Positions 15,106-23,277 of a DNA stretch of 56,316 nucleotides are shown one piece after another. Below the pieces are notes generated by a model. The model was given only the letters and a program-made list of their open reading frames with translations. It made no database searches and was not told the DNA's origin. This stretch comes from Faecalibacterium sp. CAG:1138. GTDB lineage: Bacteria > Bacillota > Clostridia > Christensenellales > CAG-917. Position numbers and translations under genes: made by a program. Location: the NCBI GenBank assembly GCA_000434675.1, contig HF988647.1:1-56316 (forward strand). Reading direction: 5' to 3'. Each line of letters starts with the position of its first letter. Position 1 is the first letter of the stretch.

Positions 15106-15127
15106 ATTGGTATTGTTTTTGGTATTA
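15106..15127 (+). repeat. Integrase arm-site-like direct repeats, right end
   Basis: Two copies of TTGGTATT (in ATTGGTATTG and TTGGTATTA) ~145 bp before the attachment core at 15271, matching the pair at 6919-6941. The surrounding 14980-15270 holds no gene. Confidence 0.55.
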
Positions 15128-15270
15128 TTTTAGTTTGAAAATTATTTTGAAATCTAAAATTTGCCGAAAAAACGAAAGAAAATAGCCGATTTAGACAAAA
15201 AATATTGCTCAAAATGCCCAAAAATGTGCGAAAATCGCTTATTTTAATAGGATTTTGAAAATTTTTCAAA

Positions 15271-15316
15271 ACTCCTAAGCGAAAGGCCGTGGGTTCGACT
15301 CCCGCCAGGAACGCCA
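15271..15316 (+). repeat. Attachment site: displaced 3' half of tRNA-Arg(CCT)
   Basis: 46 nt from ACTCCTAAGCGAAA through GGTTCGACTCC to CCA, with no 5' half upstream. The tRNA terminator follows directly, so this is probably the original chromosomal 3' end, displaced by element insertions. The intact tRNA gene should lie left of the window. Confidence 0.8.
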
Positions 15317-15322
15317 CATAAG

Positions 15323-15349
15323 CTCCGCAATAGCGGAGTTTTATTTTTT
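15323..15349 (+). terminator. Former tRNA-Arg terminator
   Basis: CTCCGC (15323-15328), AATA loop, GCGGAG (15333-15338), then a T-rich run. Confidence 0.75.
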
Positions 15350-15354
15350 ATCCG

Positions 15355-15411
15355 GCGTGAGCATTTGAAGCGTAGCGGTTTTGGAACAAAACGGTCATTG
15401 TTTTGCAGACG
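15355..15411 (+). repeat. Dispersed 57-bp repeat, copy A
   Basis: 55 of 57 bases identical to 47213-47269 (begins GCGTGAGCATTTGAAGCGTA). It is followed at 15425-15470 by a second repeat block that is also found at 32686-32731. Confidence 0.8.
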
Positions 15412-15424
15412 CTCCTCTATGTTT

Positions 15425-15470
15425 CGCTATTCCGTCGCTACGCTCCTTACGCCTCCCTTATCTCCACCAT
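15425..15470 (+). repeat. Dispersed repeat block B, copy 1
   Basis: Begins CGCTATTCCGTCGCTAC and ends CTCCACCAT. About 80% identical to 32686-32731, where it forms the foreign 3' end of the truncated UPF0210 gene. A hairpin AACCGCAAG/CTTGCGGTT with a T run follows at 15475-15502. Confidence 0.6.
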
Positions 15471-15589
15471 TAAAACCGCAAGAGTGATGCTTGCGGTTTT
15501 TTGTTTTGCGGTTTTGATTTTACACTGCTGAAAAACAGCAAAGTATAAAACGTCAAAAACGCGACATATGAGCATATGAAATTTTTATG

Positions 15590-15830
15590 TTGACATTTGG
15601 AAATGGGCTATGGTAGACTTAAATTATAAAAAGAAAAGCTCTTTCCGAAGAAAGAGTTTCTGTACGCACATCATGCGTAACCGCAAAAGCTGCGATTTGA
15701 TAGAATTTTATTTGAACTTATGGTGTAATTTTAAAGGTTGTCACGGCTGTCTGGTGCAAACCCTGCAAGGCTCAAGTTTGAGCGGCGTAATGAAAACCTT
15801 TTGACAAAAATAAGTCGCCGGCGGGAGGCC
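15590..15830 (+). ncRNA. Candidate structured RNA upstream of asnS
   Basis: A TTGACA (15590-15595) with a weak -10 (TAGACT, 15614-15619) precedes ~200 nt with several hairpins: CTCTTTC-CGAA-GAAAGAG, ACGCA/TGCGT, CGCA/TGCG, GCTCA/TGAGC, and AAAGGTT (15733-15739) closing on AACCTTT (15795-15801). A GC-rich segment and eight Ts follow (15817-15840). No known riboswitch or T-box core was found. A 64-codon frame here has no RBS support. The function is unknown. Confidence 0.35.
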
Positions 15831-15886
15831 TCTTTTTTTTCAAAAAAGCTTTTTGGCGGATTTGGAGGGTAATGATGTTGGAATGG

Positions 15887-15915
15887 TTGATTTTTGACGA
15901 ATTTGGGGGTATAAT
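15887..15915 (+). promoter_or_regulatory. asnS promoter
   Basis: -35 TTGATT (15887-15892), 17-bp spacer, -10 TATAAT (15910-15915), 30 bp before the start codon. Confidence 0.7.
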
Positions 15916-15945
15916 GCTTTTATTAAAAGTTATCGGGAGCTTGAT

Positions 15946-17334
15946 ATGAAAAGAGAACTCATAAAAGACTTGTTTTCGAAAATCGACGAATTCGACGGCA
16001 AAGACGTGGTCGTCGGCGGTTGGGTGAGGACGATACGCGACAGCAAGGCATTCGGATTTATAGAGCTTAACGACGGCAGCAGTTTCAAATGCCTTCAGGT
16101 GGTTTTGGAGAGGGAAGCCGTAGAAAATTACGACGACATCGTGAAGCAGAACGTAGGTTGTTCGTTGGTGGTCGAGGGCAAAGTGGTTGCCACGCCCGAG
16201 AACAAACAGCCGCTTGAACTTAAGGCTTCGAAAATCAGTGTTGAAGGCACTTCGACGCCGGACTATCCTTTGCAGAAAAAGCGCCACAGCCTGGAGTTTT
16301 TGAGGGAAATTGCCTACCTCCGTCCGCGCACGAACACTTTTAACGCGGTGTTCCGCATCAGAAGCGAAGCGGCAATCGCCATTCACAAATTTTTCAACGA
16401 CAGAGGCTTCGTATACGTTCACACGCCGATTATAACGGGTTCCGACTGCGAGGGTGCGGGCGCAATGTTTCAGGTCACCACTCTCGATTTGCAAAAGGTC
16501 GCCGAATCCGGCAAGGTGGACTATTCCAAAGACTTTTTTGAAAAGCCTGCAAGCCTGACCGTTTCCGGCCAGCTCAACGGCGAGACTTACGCTATGGCGT
16601 TTGGCAACATCTACACCTTCGGCCCGACTTTCAGGGCGGAAAGGAGCAACACCGCTCGTCATGCCGCAGAGTTCTGGATGATCGAACCTGAAATGGCGTT
16701 TGCCGATCTGGCCGACGATATGGACTGCGCCGAAGCAATGGTGAAATACGTCATTTCGTACGTTATGAACACCTGCAAAAACGAACTGGAATTTTTGAAT
16801 CAATTCGTAGATAAAGGTCTTCTGGACAGGCTCAAAAACGTCGTCGAAAACGATTTTGTTCGCCTTCCGTACACCAAGGCTATCGAAATTCTGGAGCCGG
16901 TCAAAGACAGATTCGAATTTCCTGTTTACTGGGGATGCGACCTGCAATCCGAGCACGAAAGATACATCACCGAGGAAGTCTATAAAAAACCTGTGTTCCT
17001 CACCGACTATCCGAGAGAGATCAAAGCGTTCTATATGCGCCTTAACGACGACGAAAAAACCGTTGCCGCGGCAGACCTTCTGGTTCCTGGCATAGGCGAG
17101 CTTATCGGCGGCAGCCAGCGTGAAGAAAGGCTTGACGTTTTGCTTGACAGCATGAAGAAATTCGGCTTAAAAGAGGAAGACTACTGGTGGTATATCAATC
17201 TGCGCCGCTACGGCGGAACGAAACACGCAGGCTTCGGCCTCGGCTTTGAAAGAATGGTTATGTACCTCACGGGCATTTCCAACATAAGAGACGTGCTTCC
17301 GTTCCCGAGGACGGTTTCCAGCTGCGAATACTAA
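15946..17334 (+). CDS. asnS: Asparaginyl-tRNA synthetase
   Basis: A 462-residue class IIb synthetase of normal length. An N-terminal OB-fold anticodon-binding domain (VVVGGWVRTIRDSKAFGFIE) is followed by the catalytic core with motif 1 around FNDRGFVYVHTPIITGSDCE, motif 2 FRAERSNTARHAAEFWMIE and motif 3 GFGLGFERMVMY. It charges tRNA-Asn. A single gene with its own promoter and terminator. There is no T-box in front, unlike pheS in this window. It marks the start of the higher-G+C core region. Confidence 0.97.
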   Translation: MKRELIKDLFSKIDEFDGKDVVVGGWVRTIRDSKAFGFIELNDGSSFKCLQVVLEREAVENYDDIVKQNVGCSLVVEGKVVATPENKQPLELKASKISVEGTSTPDYPLQKKRHSLEFLREIAYLRPRTNTFNAVFRIRSEAAIAIHKFFNDRGFVYVHTPIITGSDCEGAGAMFQVTTLDLQKVAESGKVDYSKDFFEKPASLTVSGQLNGETYAMAFGNIYTFGPTFRAERSNTARHAAEFWMIEPEMAFADLADDMDCAEAMVKYVISYVMNTCKNELEFLNQFVDKGLLDRLKNVVENDFVRLPYTKAIEILEPVKDRFEFPVYWGCDLQSEHERYITEEVYKKPVFLTDYPREIKAFYMRLNDDEKTVAAADLLVPGIGELIGGSQREERLDVLLDSMKKFGLKEEDYWWYINLRRYGGTKHAGFGLGFERMVMYLTGISNIRDVLPFPRTVSSCEY

Positions 17335-17342
17335 AATTTTTT

Positions 17343-17366
17343 CCGAGGCACTTGCCTCGGATTTTT
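17343..17366 (+). terminator. asnS terminator
   Basis: CCGAGGC-ACTT-GCCTCGG (17343-17360), then T-rich. Confidence 0.85.
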
Positions 17367-17385
17367 CTAAATTGTCGAAAAACCG

Positions 17386-17414
17386 TTTACTAAAAAAGAA
17401 TTTTATATTATAAT
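17386..17414 (+). promoter_or_regulatory. Promoter of the GH31 gene
   Basis: -35 TTTACT (17386-17391), 17-bp spacer, -10 TATAAT (17409-17414). Confidence 0.6.
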
Positions 17415-17445
17415 AGCTTTATAATCAAAACACGCGAGGTAAATT

Positions 17446-19860
17446 ATGGAACTTTCCCCTCATCTTATTGCGCACACCGATCCGGTTTCCAACCCTAAGG
17501 CCCAAGTGGTCGGCAAGGGGTTCAGAATAACCGTTCTGACCGACAGATTGTTCAGAGTCGAAACTTCAAAAACCGACACCTTCATCGACGAAGCTACGCA
17601 GGGAGTGTGGTTCAGAAACTTTGAAGTGCCGACGTTTTCGGTGAACGAAGGCGAAAACTATTTAACGATAACGACGGATAAATGCTCGTTATTGTTTGAT
17701 AAAACCGCAAATAAGGCAAAATACGTTCAGTTCGAAGGCGGTGCAAAGGTCGATTGCGACAACAAAGAAAACCTCAAAGGCACCTATAGAACGCTCGATA
17801 TGACCATCGGCGGCTATCACTTTTTCAAAGGTAAAATCAGGTTGTCCGACGGCGTCGTTTCCACAAACGGCGTTGCGGTGATAGAAGACAAAGGCCTCAT
17901 TTTGGGCGCAGACGGGAAGGTTAAACCGCGTGAGGCGGACACCGTCGACAAATACGTTTTCTGTTACGGCCGAAACTATCGCGCCGCGGTGCAGGCATAC
18001 TACGGGATAACGGGCGGAGTGCCTCTCATTCCTCGTTACGCGCTCGGCAACTGGTGGTCCAGATACAAAGCCTATACGCAGCAGGAATATATCGACCTCA
18101 TGACGCGTTTCGTCGATTCGGAAATACCTGTCACGGTGGCCACCATCGATATGGACTGGCACTGGGTGAACGTCAAGGAAAAATTCGGCGAGCAGTATAA
18201 ATCGGCGAATATCTTTGGCATACAGGGCGACGGCTGGACGGGTTACAGCTGGAACACCGATTTGTTCCCCGATTACAAAGGTTTTCTGGCATGGCTTAAG
18301 GACAAAAACTTCCGCGTAACCGTCAATCTGCATCCGGCTTCGGGCGTCAGACCGTTTGAAGATATGTACGAGCAAATGGCCGCAGAACTTGGTATCGACA
18401 CGTCCGTTTCGAGGCCGGACATTCCGTTTGACATTTCGGATTCGGAATTTATAAACGCCTATTTCAAAGTGCTGCACAAGCCTTACGAAGCCGACGGCGT
18501 GGACTTTTGGTGGATTGACTGGCAACAGGGCACCAAGTCGAAAATGAACGGTTTGGATCCGCTTTGGTCGCTCAATCATTATCACTATCTCGACAACGTC
18601 AAAAAGCCTGACGGCACGGAGGGCAGACCGCTTATTCTTTCAAGGTTTGCGGGGCTCGGAAGCCATCGCTATCCGCTCGGCTTTTCGGGCGACACCAGCG
18701 TTATGTGGAGCACCTTGAACTATCAGCCGTATTTTACCGCCACGGCGTCCAACATCGGCTATACTTGGTGGAGCCACGACATCGGCGGACACATGTTCGG
18801 CATAAAAGACTACGAACTTTACACCAGATGGTTGCAGTTCGGCGTGTTCAGCCCGATAAATCGTTTGCATTCCACTTCCAACGAGCTTCAGGGCAAAGAG
18901 CCGTGGAAGTTTGACGGCCAAACCGAAAGAATCGCCGTCGATTTTCTAAGACTCAGACACAAACTGCTGCCTTATCTTTACACCATGAACTATCGCACCT
19001 ACAGCGAAGGTCTGGCGCTTTGCGAGCCTATGTATTACAGCTACCCTGACGCGCCGGAAGCGTATAAGGTAAAAAATCAATATATGTTCGGCAGTGAACT
19101 GATGGTTTGCCCGATAACTCATAAAGCGGACAAAAAAACGCATCTCGGCAAAGTGCACGCCTGGATCCCAAGCGGCAGATGGACGGATATTTTCACAGGC
19201 TACGTGTATGATGGCGGCAGGAACGTCGATCTCTATAGGGACGCAACCTCCATACCTGTTCTGGCAAAAGCGGGCGCGATAATTCCGCTCGGGCTTACCG
19301 AAGGCAACGACTCGGGAAATCCGGAAGATATGGAAATCTGGGCCTACAGAGGAAACGGCGAGTTCACTATGTATGAAGATAAAGGCGACAACAGCTACGT
19401 TACCGATTACGCGCTTACCAAGTTCGTGCAGGCGGAAGGCAACGGAAACTATTTTGCAATAGAGCCTACCGAGGGCGATTTGTCGGTCGTTCCGGAAAGC
19501 AGAAACTACAGCGTGTACTTCAAGGATATCGTTGAAGGAAAGCTTACGGTGTACGTGAACGGCGAAGTTTACGACGACTGCATCGTCCGTGACAAATGCC
19601 TGAAAGTGAGGATTAAGCACGTAAAACCGACGGATAAAGTTGAGATTACGATTGAAGATCCGATTTATGACAGCAACCTGCCTATAAAAGAATTCGGCAT
19701 CGAAACTCTTTCCAAGGTGCAGGGAGGAACAGTCGGAAATATGTTCAAATACGCATCTATCCAAAAAGCGAAAACCGACGAAGAGTTTGTGGAAAAGGTG
19801 AAAAAATCTCGGTTCCCGAAATCGGCAAAAGGCGCAATTTTGGAACTGTGGCAAAAATGA
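17446..19860 (+). CDS. Glycoside hydrolase family 31 (alpha-glucosidase/alpha-xylosidase type)
   Basis: An 804-residue protein. An N-terminal beta-sandwich (~1-190), a (beta/alpha)8 barrel, and C-terminal beta domains. The nucleophile Asp is in DFWWIDWQQG (~residue 357), and the acid/base Asp is in LGFSGDTSVMW (~residue 415). IDMDWHWV and HDIGGHMFG complete the GH31 signature. There is no signal peptide, so it acts inside the cell on imported alpha-linked oligosaccharides. Start ATG 17446 follows GCGAGGT. It is monocistronic with its own promoter and terminators. The family includes glucosidases, xylosidases and sulfoquinovosidases; the WQQG variant after the nucleophile does not settle the substrate. 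Confidence 0.92.
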   Translation: MELSPHLIAHTDPVSNPKAQVVGKGFRITVLTDRLFRVETSKTDTFIDEATQGVWFRNFEVPTFSVNEGENYLTITTDKCSLLFDKTANKAKYVQFEGGAKVDCDNKENLKGTYRTLDMTIGGYHFFKGKIRLSDGVVSTNGVAVIEDKGLILGADGKVKPREADTVDKYVFCYGRNYRAAVQAYYGITGGVPLIPRYALGNWWSRYKAYTQQEYIDLMTRFVDSEIPVTVATIDMDWHWVNVKEKFGEQYKSANIFGIQGDGWTGYSWNTDLFPDYKGFLAWLKDKNFRVTVNLHPASGVRPFEDMYEQMAAELGIDTSVSRPDIPFDISDSEFINAYFKVLHKPYEADGVDFWWIDWQQGTKSKMNGLDPLWSLNHYHYLDNVKKPDGTEGRPLILSRFAGLGSHRYPLGFSGDTSVMWSTLNYQPYFTATASNIGYTWWSHDIGGHMFGIKDYELYTRWLQFGVFSPINRLHSTSNELQGKEPWKFDGQTERIAVDFLRLRHKLLPYLYTMNYRTYSEGLALCEPMYYSYPDAPEAYKVKNQYMFGSELMVCPITHKADKKTHLGKVHAWIPSGRWTDIFTGYVYDGGRNVDLYRDATSIPVLAKAGAIIPLGLTEGNDSGNPEDMEIWAYRGNGEFTMYEDKGDNSYVTDYALTKFVQAEGNGNYFAIEPTEGDLSVVPESRNYSVYFKDIVEGKLTVYVNGEVYDDCIVRDKCLKVRIKHVKPTDKVEITIEDPIYDSNLPIKEFGIETLSKVQGGTVGNMFKYASIQKAKTDEEFVEKVKKSRFPKSAKGAILELWQK

Positions 19861-19866
19861 ATCAAA

Positions 19867-19893
19867 AAAGCGGCCAGAACATGCAGCCGCTTT
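19867..19893 (+). terminator. GH31 gene terminator
   Basis: AAAGCGGC (19867-19874) pairs with GCCGCTTT (19886-19893), seven bases after the stop codon; a T-rich stretch follows. Confidence 0.75.
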
Positions 19894-19920
19894 GCTTATT
19901 CGAAACGGCAAAAAGCATAT

Positions 19921-19949
19921 AAAAAACCCACCGAAAACGGTGGGTTTTT
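19921..19949. terminator. Bidirectional terminator between GH31 and dhaKL genes
   Basis: AAAAAACCCACCG - AAAA - CGGTGGGTTTTTT, symmetric, serving the minus-strand dhaKL transcript and backing up the plus-strand one. Confidence 0.9.
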
Positions 19950-19959
19950 TGTGCGTAAA

Positions 19960-21768
19960 TTATTTTGCGGCGATGAAATCGGAAAGGGCGGTGAAGATGA
20001 CGCCGAGGCCGTATGCGCCTGCGTCAGGATAGCCGATGGATTTTTCACCGACGGTGCCGGCTCTGCCCAGCGTTGCGACCACGGTTTTGGTGGCTTCTGC
20101 GCCTTGAACTGCGGCTTTCGCGCCTTTGTCCAGACCGACTTTGAGGCTGTCGCCCGCTTTTGCCGCGGCTTCCAAAGCGTCTGCGCAAGGTTTCAAAGCA
20201 TCAACCAAGGTTTTGTCGCCGACGACTGCGCCTTTGCCGAAGCTCTTCTTGCCGGTTTCGTAAACGCCGGTGTTTGCAGCTTGGAAAACGGTTGCGATAT
20301 CGGCGAGTGAAACTTCTTCCTTACCCAAAACGGATTTGCCAGCATAACGGAAAGCAGAACCCCAGATAGGGCCGCTTGCGCCGCCGCAATATTCCATGAT
20401 GATTTCGGAGCAGCTCATCAAAAATTCGCCTACGTTGCCTTTTTTGCGGCTTGCCCAGTCTTTTTTAAGCTGTCTGAAGCCTTTTGCAATGCTCATACCG
20501 AAGTCGCCGTCGCCCATTTTGTCTGCGTCGCAGAACGGAACTTCGTTTTCGATGATGACGTCAGCCATTTTGTCTATGATTTCGACGATGGCCGCGGTGT
20601 TGAGGGTTTCGCCGTAGCAAGGGGAACCTTTGACTTCGTAAACCGCGTTGTCTTCGACTTCTTCTTCGACGACCGCTTTTTTAGCCTGAGATTTTGCTTC
20701 GACAGGAGTTACGCCCAAAGCTTTTGCGATTGCGCGCATAGCGTCCACGGCGGCTGCCGCTTCGTCGCTCATTGCGCCGCCCATCTTGAGAGCAGGTGCG
20801 TCAACCGGAGCGTCGAACAAGGATTTGAGTTCGTCGTCCAGTTTCAGAATGGTGACGGAAGCGCCTTGCATGTCGATGGAGGTCATGTAGTTGCCGACCA
20901 AGGTGTGATGAATGTGCAGGCCTTTTTCTTCCAGAACGGCCGAAACGTCGTTGTTGAAGAGGTAAAGTTCCATCAAAGGAGTGGAGCCGAAACCGTTTAT
21001 AAGCAAAACGACGTCGTCGCCGGCTTTGGAGCCGAGATCTTCCATAAGGTCAGGAACGATGCGTTCGGCAAGCTGACGAGAGGTTTGCATAGGTTCGGTT
21101 TTTCTGCCCGGTTCGCCGTGGATGCCGACGCCGAATTCCATTTTGTCGTCGTCCAGTTCGAAGATAGGGGTGCCTTTTGCAGGAGGAGTGCAGCTGGAAA
21201 GCGCGAAACCGAAGCTTCTTACGTTGTCGATGGCTTTTTGAGCCACTCTCTTGACTTCCGGAAGCTCCCAGCCTTTTTCTGCCGCGGCGCCCGCGATTTT
21301 GTGAACGAGCATGGTGCCTGCCACGCCGCGTCTGCCGACGGTGTACAAGCTGTCTTTGACGGCGATGTCGTCGTTGACGTAAACCGCGTCAACCTTGATG
21401 CCTTCTTCCTGCGCGAGGGAGGCGGCGTTGTTGAAGTTCATGCAGTCGCCGGAATAGTTTTTGACGATCATGAGAACGCCTTTTTCCGTGCCGACCATTT
21501 TAAGAGCGTTGTAAACCTGAATTTGGGAAGGGCTTGAAAAAACGTCGCCGCAAACGGCCGCGTCAAGCATACCTTTTCCAACAAAGCCCGCGTGAGCAGG
21601 TTCGTGACCGCTGCCGCCGCCGGAGATGAGGCTGACTTTTTGCGGGTTGATGTCTTTCTTTTTGACAACCTTATATTTTTCCACAAATTCCAGTTCAGGA
21701 TGAGCCTTGGCGAGGCCGTGGCACATATCGTAAACTACGGTTTCCGGAGTGTTAATGATTTTCTTCAT
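19960..21768 (-). CDS. dhaK: Dihydroxyacetone kinase, fused DhaK-DhaL
   Basis: A 602-residue fusion. The DhaK half (~1-330) has GGGSGHEPAHAGFVGKGML and the His of GVGIHGEPGR, which binds dihydroxyacetone covalently. The DhaL half (~390-602) has the ADP/Mg-binding DADKMGDGDFGMS. The fused layout is that of ATP-dependent kinases, not the separate PTS-dependent DhaK/L/M. It turns dihydroxyacetone into DHAP for glycolysis. It lies 64 bp downstream of gldA on the same strand, so both steps of oxidative glycerol use are co-transcribed. The linker between halves is unusually acidic and alanine-rich. Confidence 0.95.
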   Translation of the reverse strand: MKKIINTPETVVYDMCHGLAKAHPELEFVEKYKVVKKKDINPQKVSLISGGGSGHEPAHAGFVGKGMLDAAVCGDVFSSPSQIQVYNALKMVGTEKGVLMIVKNYSGDCMNFNNAASLAQEEGIKVDAVYVNDDIAVKDSLYTVGRRGVAGTMLVHKIAGAAAEKGWELPEVKRVAQKAIDNVRSFGFALSSCTPPAKGTPIFELDDDKMEFGVGIHGEPGRKTEPMQTSRQLAERIVPDLMEDLGSKAGDDVVLLINGFGSTPLMELYLFNNDVSAVLEEKGLHIHHTLVGNYMTSIDMQGASVTILKLDDELKSLFDAPVDAPALKMGGAMSDEAAAAVDAMRAIAKALGVTPVEAKSQAKKAVVEEEVEDNAVYEVKGSPCYGETLNTAAIVEIIDKMADVIIENEVPFCDADKMGDGDFGMSIAKGFRQLKKDWASRKKGNVGEFLMSCSEIIMEYCGGASGPIWGSAFRYAGKSVLGKEEVSLADIATVFQAANTGVYETGKKSFGKGAVVGDKTLVDALKPCADALEAAAKAGDSLKVGLDKGAKAAVQGAEATKTVVATLGRAGTVGEKSIGYPDAGAYGLGVIFTALSDFIAAK

Positions 21769-21791
21769 AAATATTCCTCTCTATAATTTGG

Positions 21792-21816
21792 TTTAGCCGA
21801 GGCAAGCTCGGCTAAA
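21792..21816. other. Hairpin between gldA and dhaKL
   Basis: TTTAGCCGAG (21792-21801), GCAAG loop, CTCGGCTAAA (21807-21816), 17 bases after the gldA stop. In the direction of transcription no T run follows, so it is more likely an RNA-processing or stability element, or a partial terminator setting the gldA:dhaKL ratio. Confidence 0.5.
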
Positions 21817-21832
21817 TCTTTTTTGTTTTTCG

Positions 21833-22999
21833 TTAGTCGTCGAGACCTTTGAAATCACGACCGATTCTGTCTGCGGTTTTGATTGCTGCAACAACCATTT
21901 CCGGAGTAACAGGGAACGGCATGTTGTGAATGGATTCCTCAGGAATGCAGGTCTTTTTGGCAACGGCGAGAAGTTCTTCTTCGGTGAGGGAAGTGCGCAA
22001 AACTTCGCCGGTCTTCTTGTTGGTCATAAGGTCTTCGAGGCACATAGGCAGGCCTACGCTGTCGCAGAATGCGAGAACGTCGTAGAGTTCGTCTTCCGGA
22101 GCGTTTTCCAAAACGAGTTGGCAGATGGTGCCGAAAGCAACGACTTCGCCGTGGAAGTTGCACTTTTCGATTTCGTGAACCAAAGTGATGCCGTCGTGGA
22201 TTGCGTGAGCGGCTGCAAGGCCGCCGCTTTCAAAACCGAGACCGGAAAGCAGAATGTTGGTTTCGACGATTTTTTCGAAAGCCGGAGTAACGACGTTGCA
22301 ATCGCAAGCGGTTTTGGCTTTCACGCCGTCGGACAGAAGGTTCTGATAGCAGAGTTCCGCAAGAGCCTGAGCCGCATAGGTGCCGTAGCCGAGGCGGGCG
22401 CCTTCAGCGCGGTTTGCGCCGCAAGGAAGACCTGCGTTCACGTTGCTGACGGACTGTTTGTTGGCGCGAGCTTCGAAGTAGGTGGACAGAGCGTCACCCA
22501 TACCGGATACGAGGAAGCGGGTCGGAGCGTTGGCGATGACGTTGAGGTCGATAAGAACTACGCTCGGGCTTTGTTTGAAGTAAGCGTAATCGTCGAAAGA
22601 GTGATCGTCGTGATACATAACCGCGCTGTGGGAAGTAGGAGCGTCGGTTGCCGCGATGGTAGGGCAGATGATGAGGTTGTGGCCCATAGCAACGCACTTA
22701 GCGGTGTCGATAGCTTTGCCGCCACCCAAGCCGATGGTGCATGCGCAATGGTTCTTTTCGGCGAAATCTTTCATTTTCTGGATTTCGTTTCTGCTGCATT
22801 CGCCGCCGAAGTCGCAGGAATACAGTTTGATTCCCCAAATTTTTTCGGTTTCGGCAAGTTTGTCTTTGACTAAACTTTTTGCAAACGGATCGGCAATAAG
22901 CAACGCGCTGTCGCCGAAGGTTTTAACAAAATAACCGAGGTTGAGTAATTCATCTTCGCCTTGAACGTACTTGGTAGGGCAGATAAAAGCTTTTCTCAT
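21833..22999 (-). CDS. gldA: Glycerol dehydrogenase
   Basis: A 388-residue iron/zinc-containing alcohol dehydrogenase of the glycerol-dehydrogenase group. The NAD-binding GLGGGKAIDTAK lies near residue 95, and the metal ligands are in ISGMGDALS-like VSGMGDALSTYFEAR, AHAIHDG and CNFHGEVVAFGT. It oxidises glycerol to dihydroxyacetone with NAD. The ATG at 22999 is preceded by AAGGAGAA. Promoter at 23063-23091. With dhaKL it forms a complete glycerol-to-DHAP route; no glycerol facilitator gene is adjacent. Confidence 0.95.
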   Translation of the reverse strand: MRKAFICPTKYVQGEDELLNLGYFVKTFGDSALLIADPFAKSLVKDKLAETEKIWGIKLYSCDFGGECSRNEIQKMKDFAEKNHCACTIGLGGGKAIDTAKCVAMGHNLIICPTIAATDAPTSHSAVMYHDDHSFDDYAYFKQSPSVVLIDLNVIANAPTRFLVSGMGDALSTYFEARANKQSVSNVNAGLPCGANRAEGARLGYGTYAAQALAELCYQNLLSDGVKAKTACDCNVVTPAFEKIVETNILLSGLGFESGGLAAAHAIHDGITLVHEIEKCNFHGEVVAFGTICQLVLENAPEDELYDVLAFCDSVGLPMCLEDLMTNKKTGEVLRTSLTEEELLAVAKKTCIPEESIHNMPFPVTPEMVVAAIKTADRIGRDFKGLDD

Positions 23000-23062
23000 A
23001 GAAGTTCTCCTTATATATTGTTTTTTATTGTTTATGGTTAGCTTTATAAAAGCTATAACACA

Positions 23063-23091
23063 ATTATACCACCAAAATATGGAAATTTCAA
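23063..23091 (-). promoter_or_regulatory. Promoter of the gldA-dhaKL operon
   Basis: Minus strand: -35 TTGAAA (23086-23091), 17-bp spacer, -10 TATAAT (23063-23068). An inverted repeat AGCTTTTATAAAGCT-like (23040-23054) lies just downstream and could be an operator. Confidence 0.65.
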
Positions 23092-23167
23092 CCTAATTTG
23101 AAAAAAACTATAACAAATTTCATATATATTATTTTTTAGACAGAAACGGAAAATCTGTTCGTTTTCC

Positions 23168-23197
23168 AAAAAAATCCGCCGCGTGAAGCGACGGATT
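23168..23197 (-). terminator. Terminator of the beta-propeller protein gene
   Basis: Minus strand: AATCCGTCGC / GCGGCGGATT (23188-23197 with 23173-23182, one mismatch), followed by a T run (A run 23168-23174 on the plus strand). Confidence 0.65.
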
Positions 23198-23277
23198 GAA
23201 GAAACGATAGGTTTGCAAGATTATAACAAAATTGACGGTTTTATCGTGCGTATATTGTATAAAAACATCGGTTTTTG

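Larger units (their letters stand above)
6792..15316. mobile_element. Integrative element of about 8.5 kb in tRNA-Arg with defence-type reverse transcriptase cargo
   Basis: Bounded by tRNA-Arg 3'-half direct repeats (6792-6837 and 15271-15316). It carries a tyrosine integrase and excisionase at its left end and arm-like TTGGTATT repeats at both ends (6919-6941 on the minus strand, 15106-15127 on the plus strand). Cargo: DUF4143 ATPase, LexA-like repressor, zinc-ribbon protein, RT module and a truncated ATP-binding protein. No conjugation or capsid genes are seen, so it may be mobilised by a helper or be a decayed element. Confidence 0.75.

Noticed and set aside
15015..15317. 100-codon minus-strand frame containing GVEPTAFRLG, with a similar frame at 6623-6880
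   Set aside because: The peptide is the reverse reading of the tRNA 3' half and adjoining element end; such frames are well-known false ORFs.
15425..15470. A tmRNA 3' end because it finishes CTTATCTCCACCA
   Set aside because: No T-arm (GGTTCGA) precedes it, and the block is a dispersed repeat; too weak to call.
15772..16956. 394-codon minus-strand frame
   Set aside because: It lies antisense to asnS, a certain gene; long antisense frames are common in this G+C-biased codon use.
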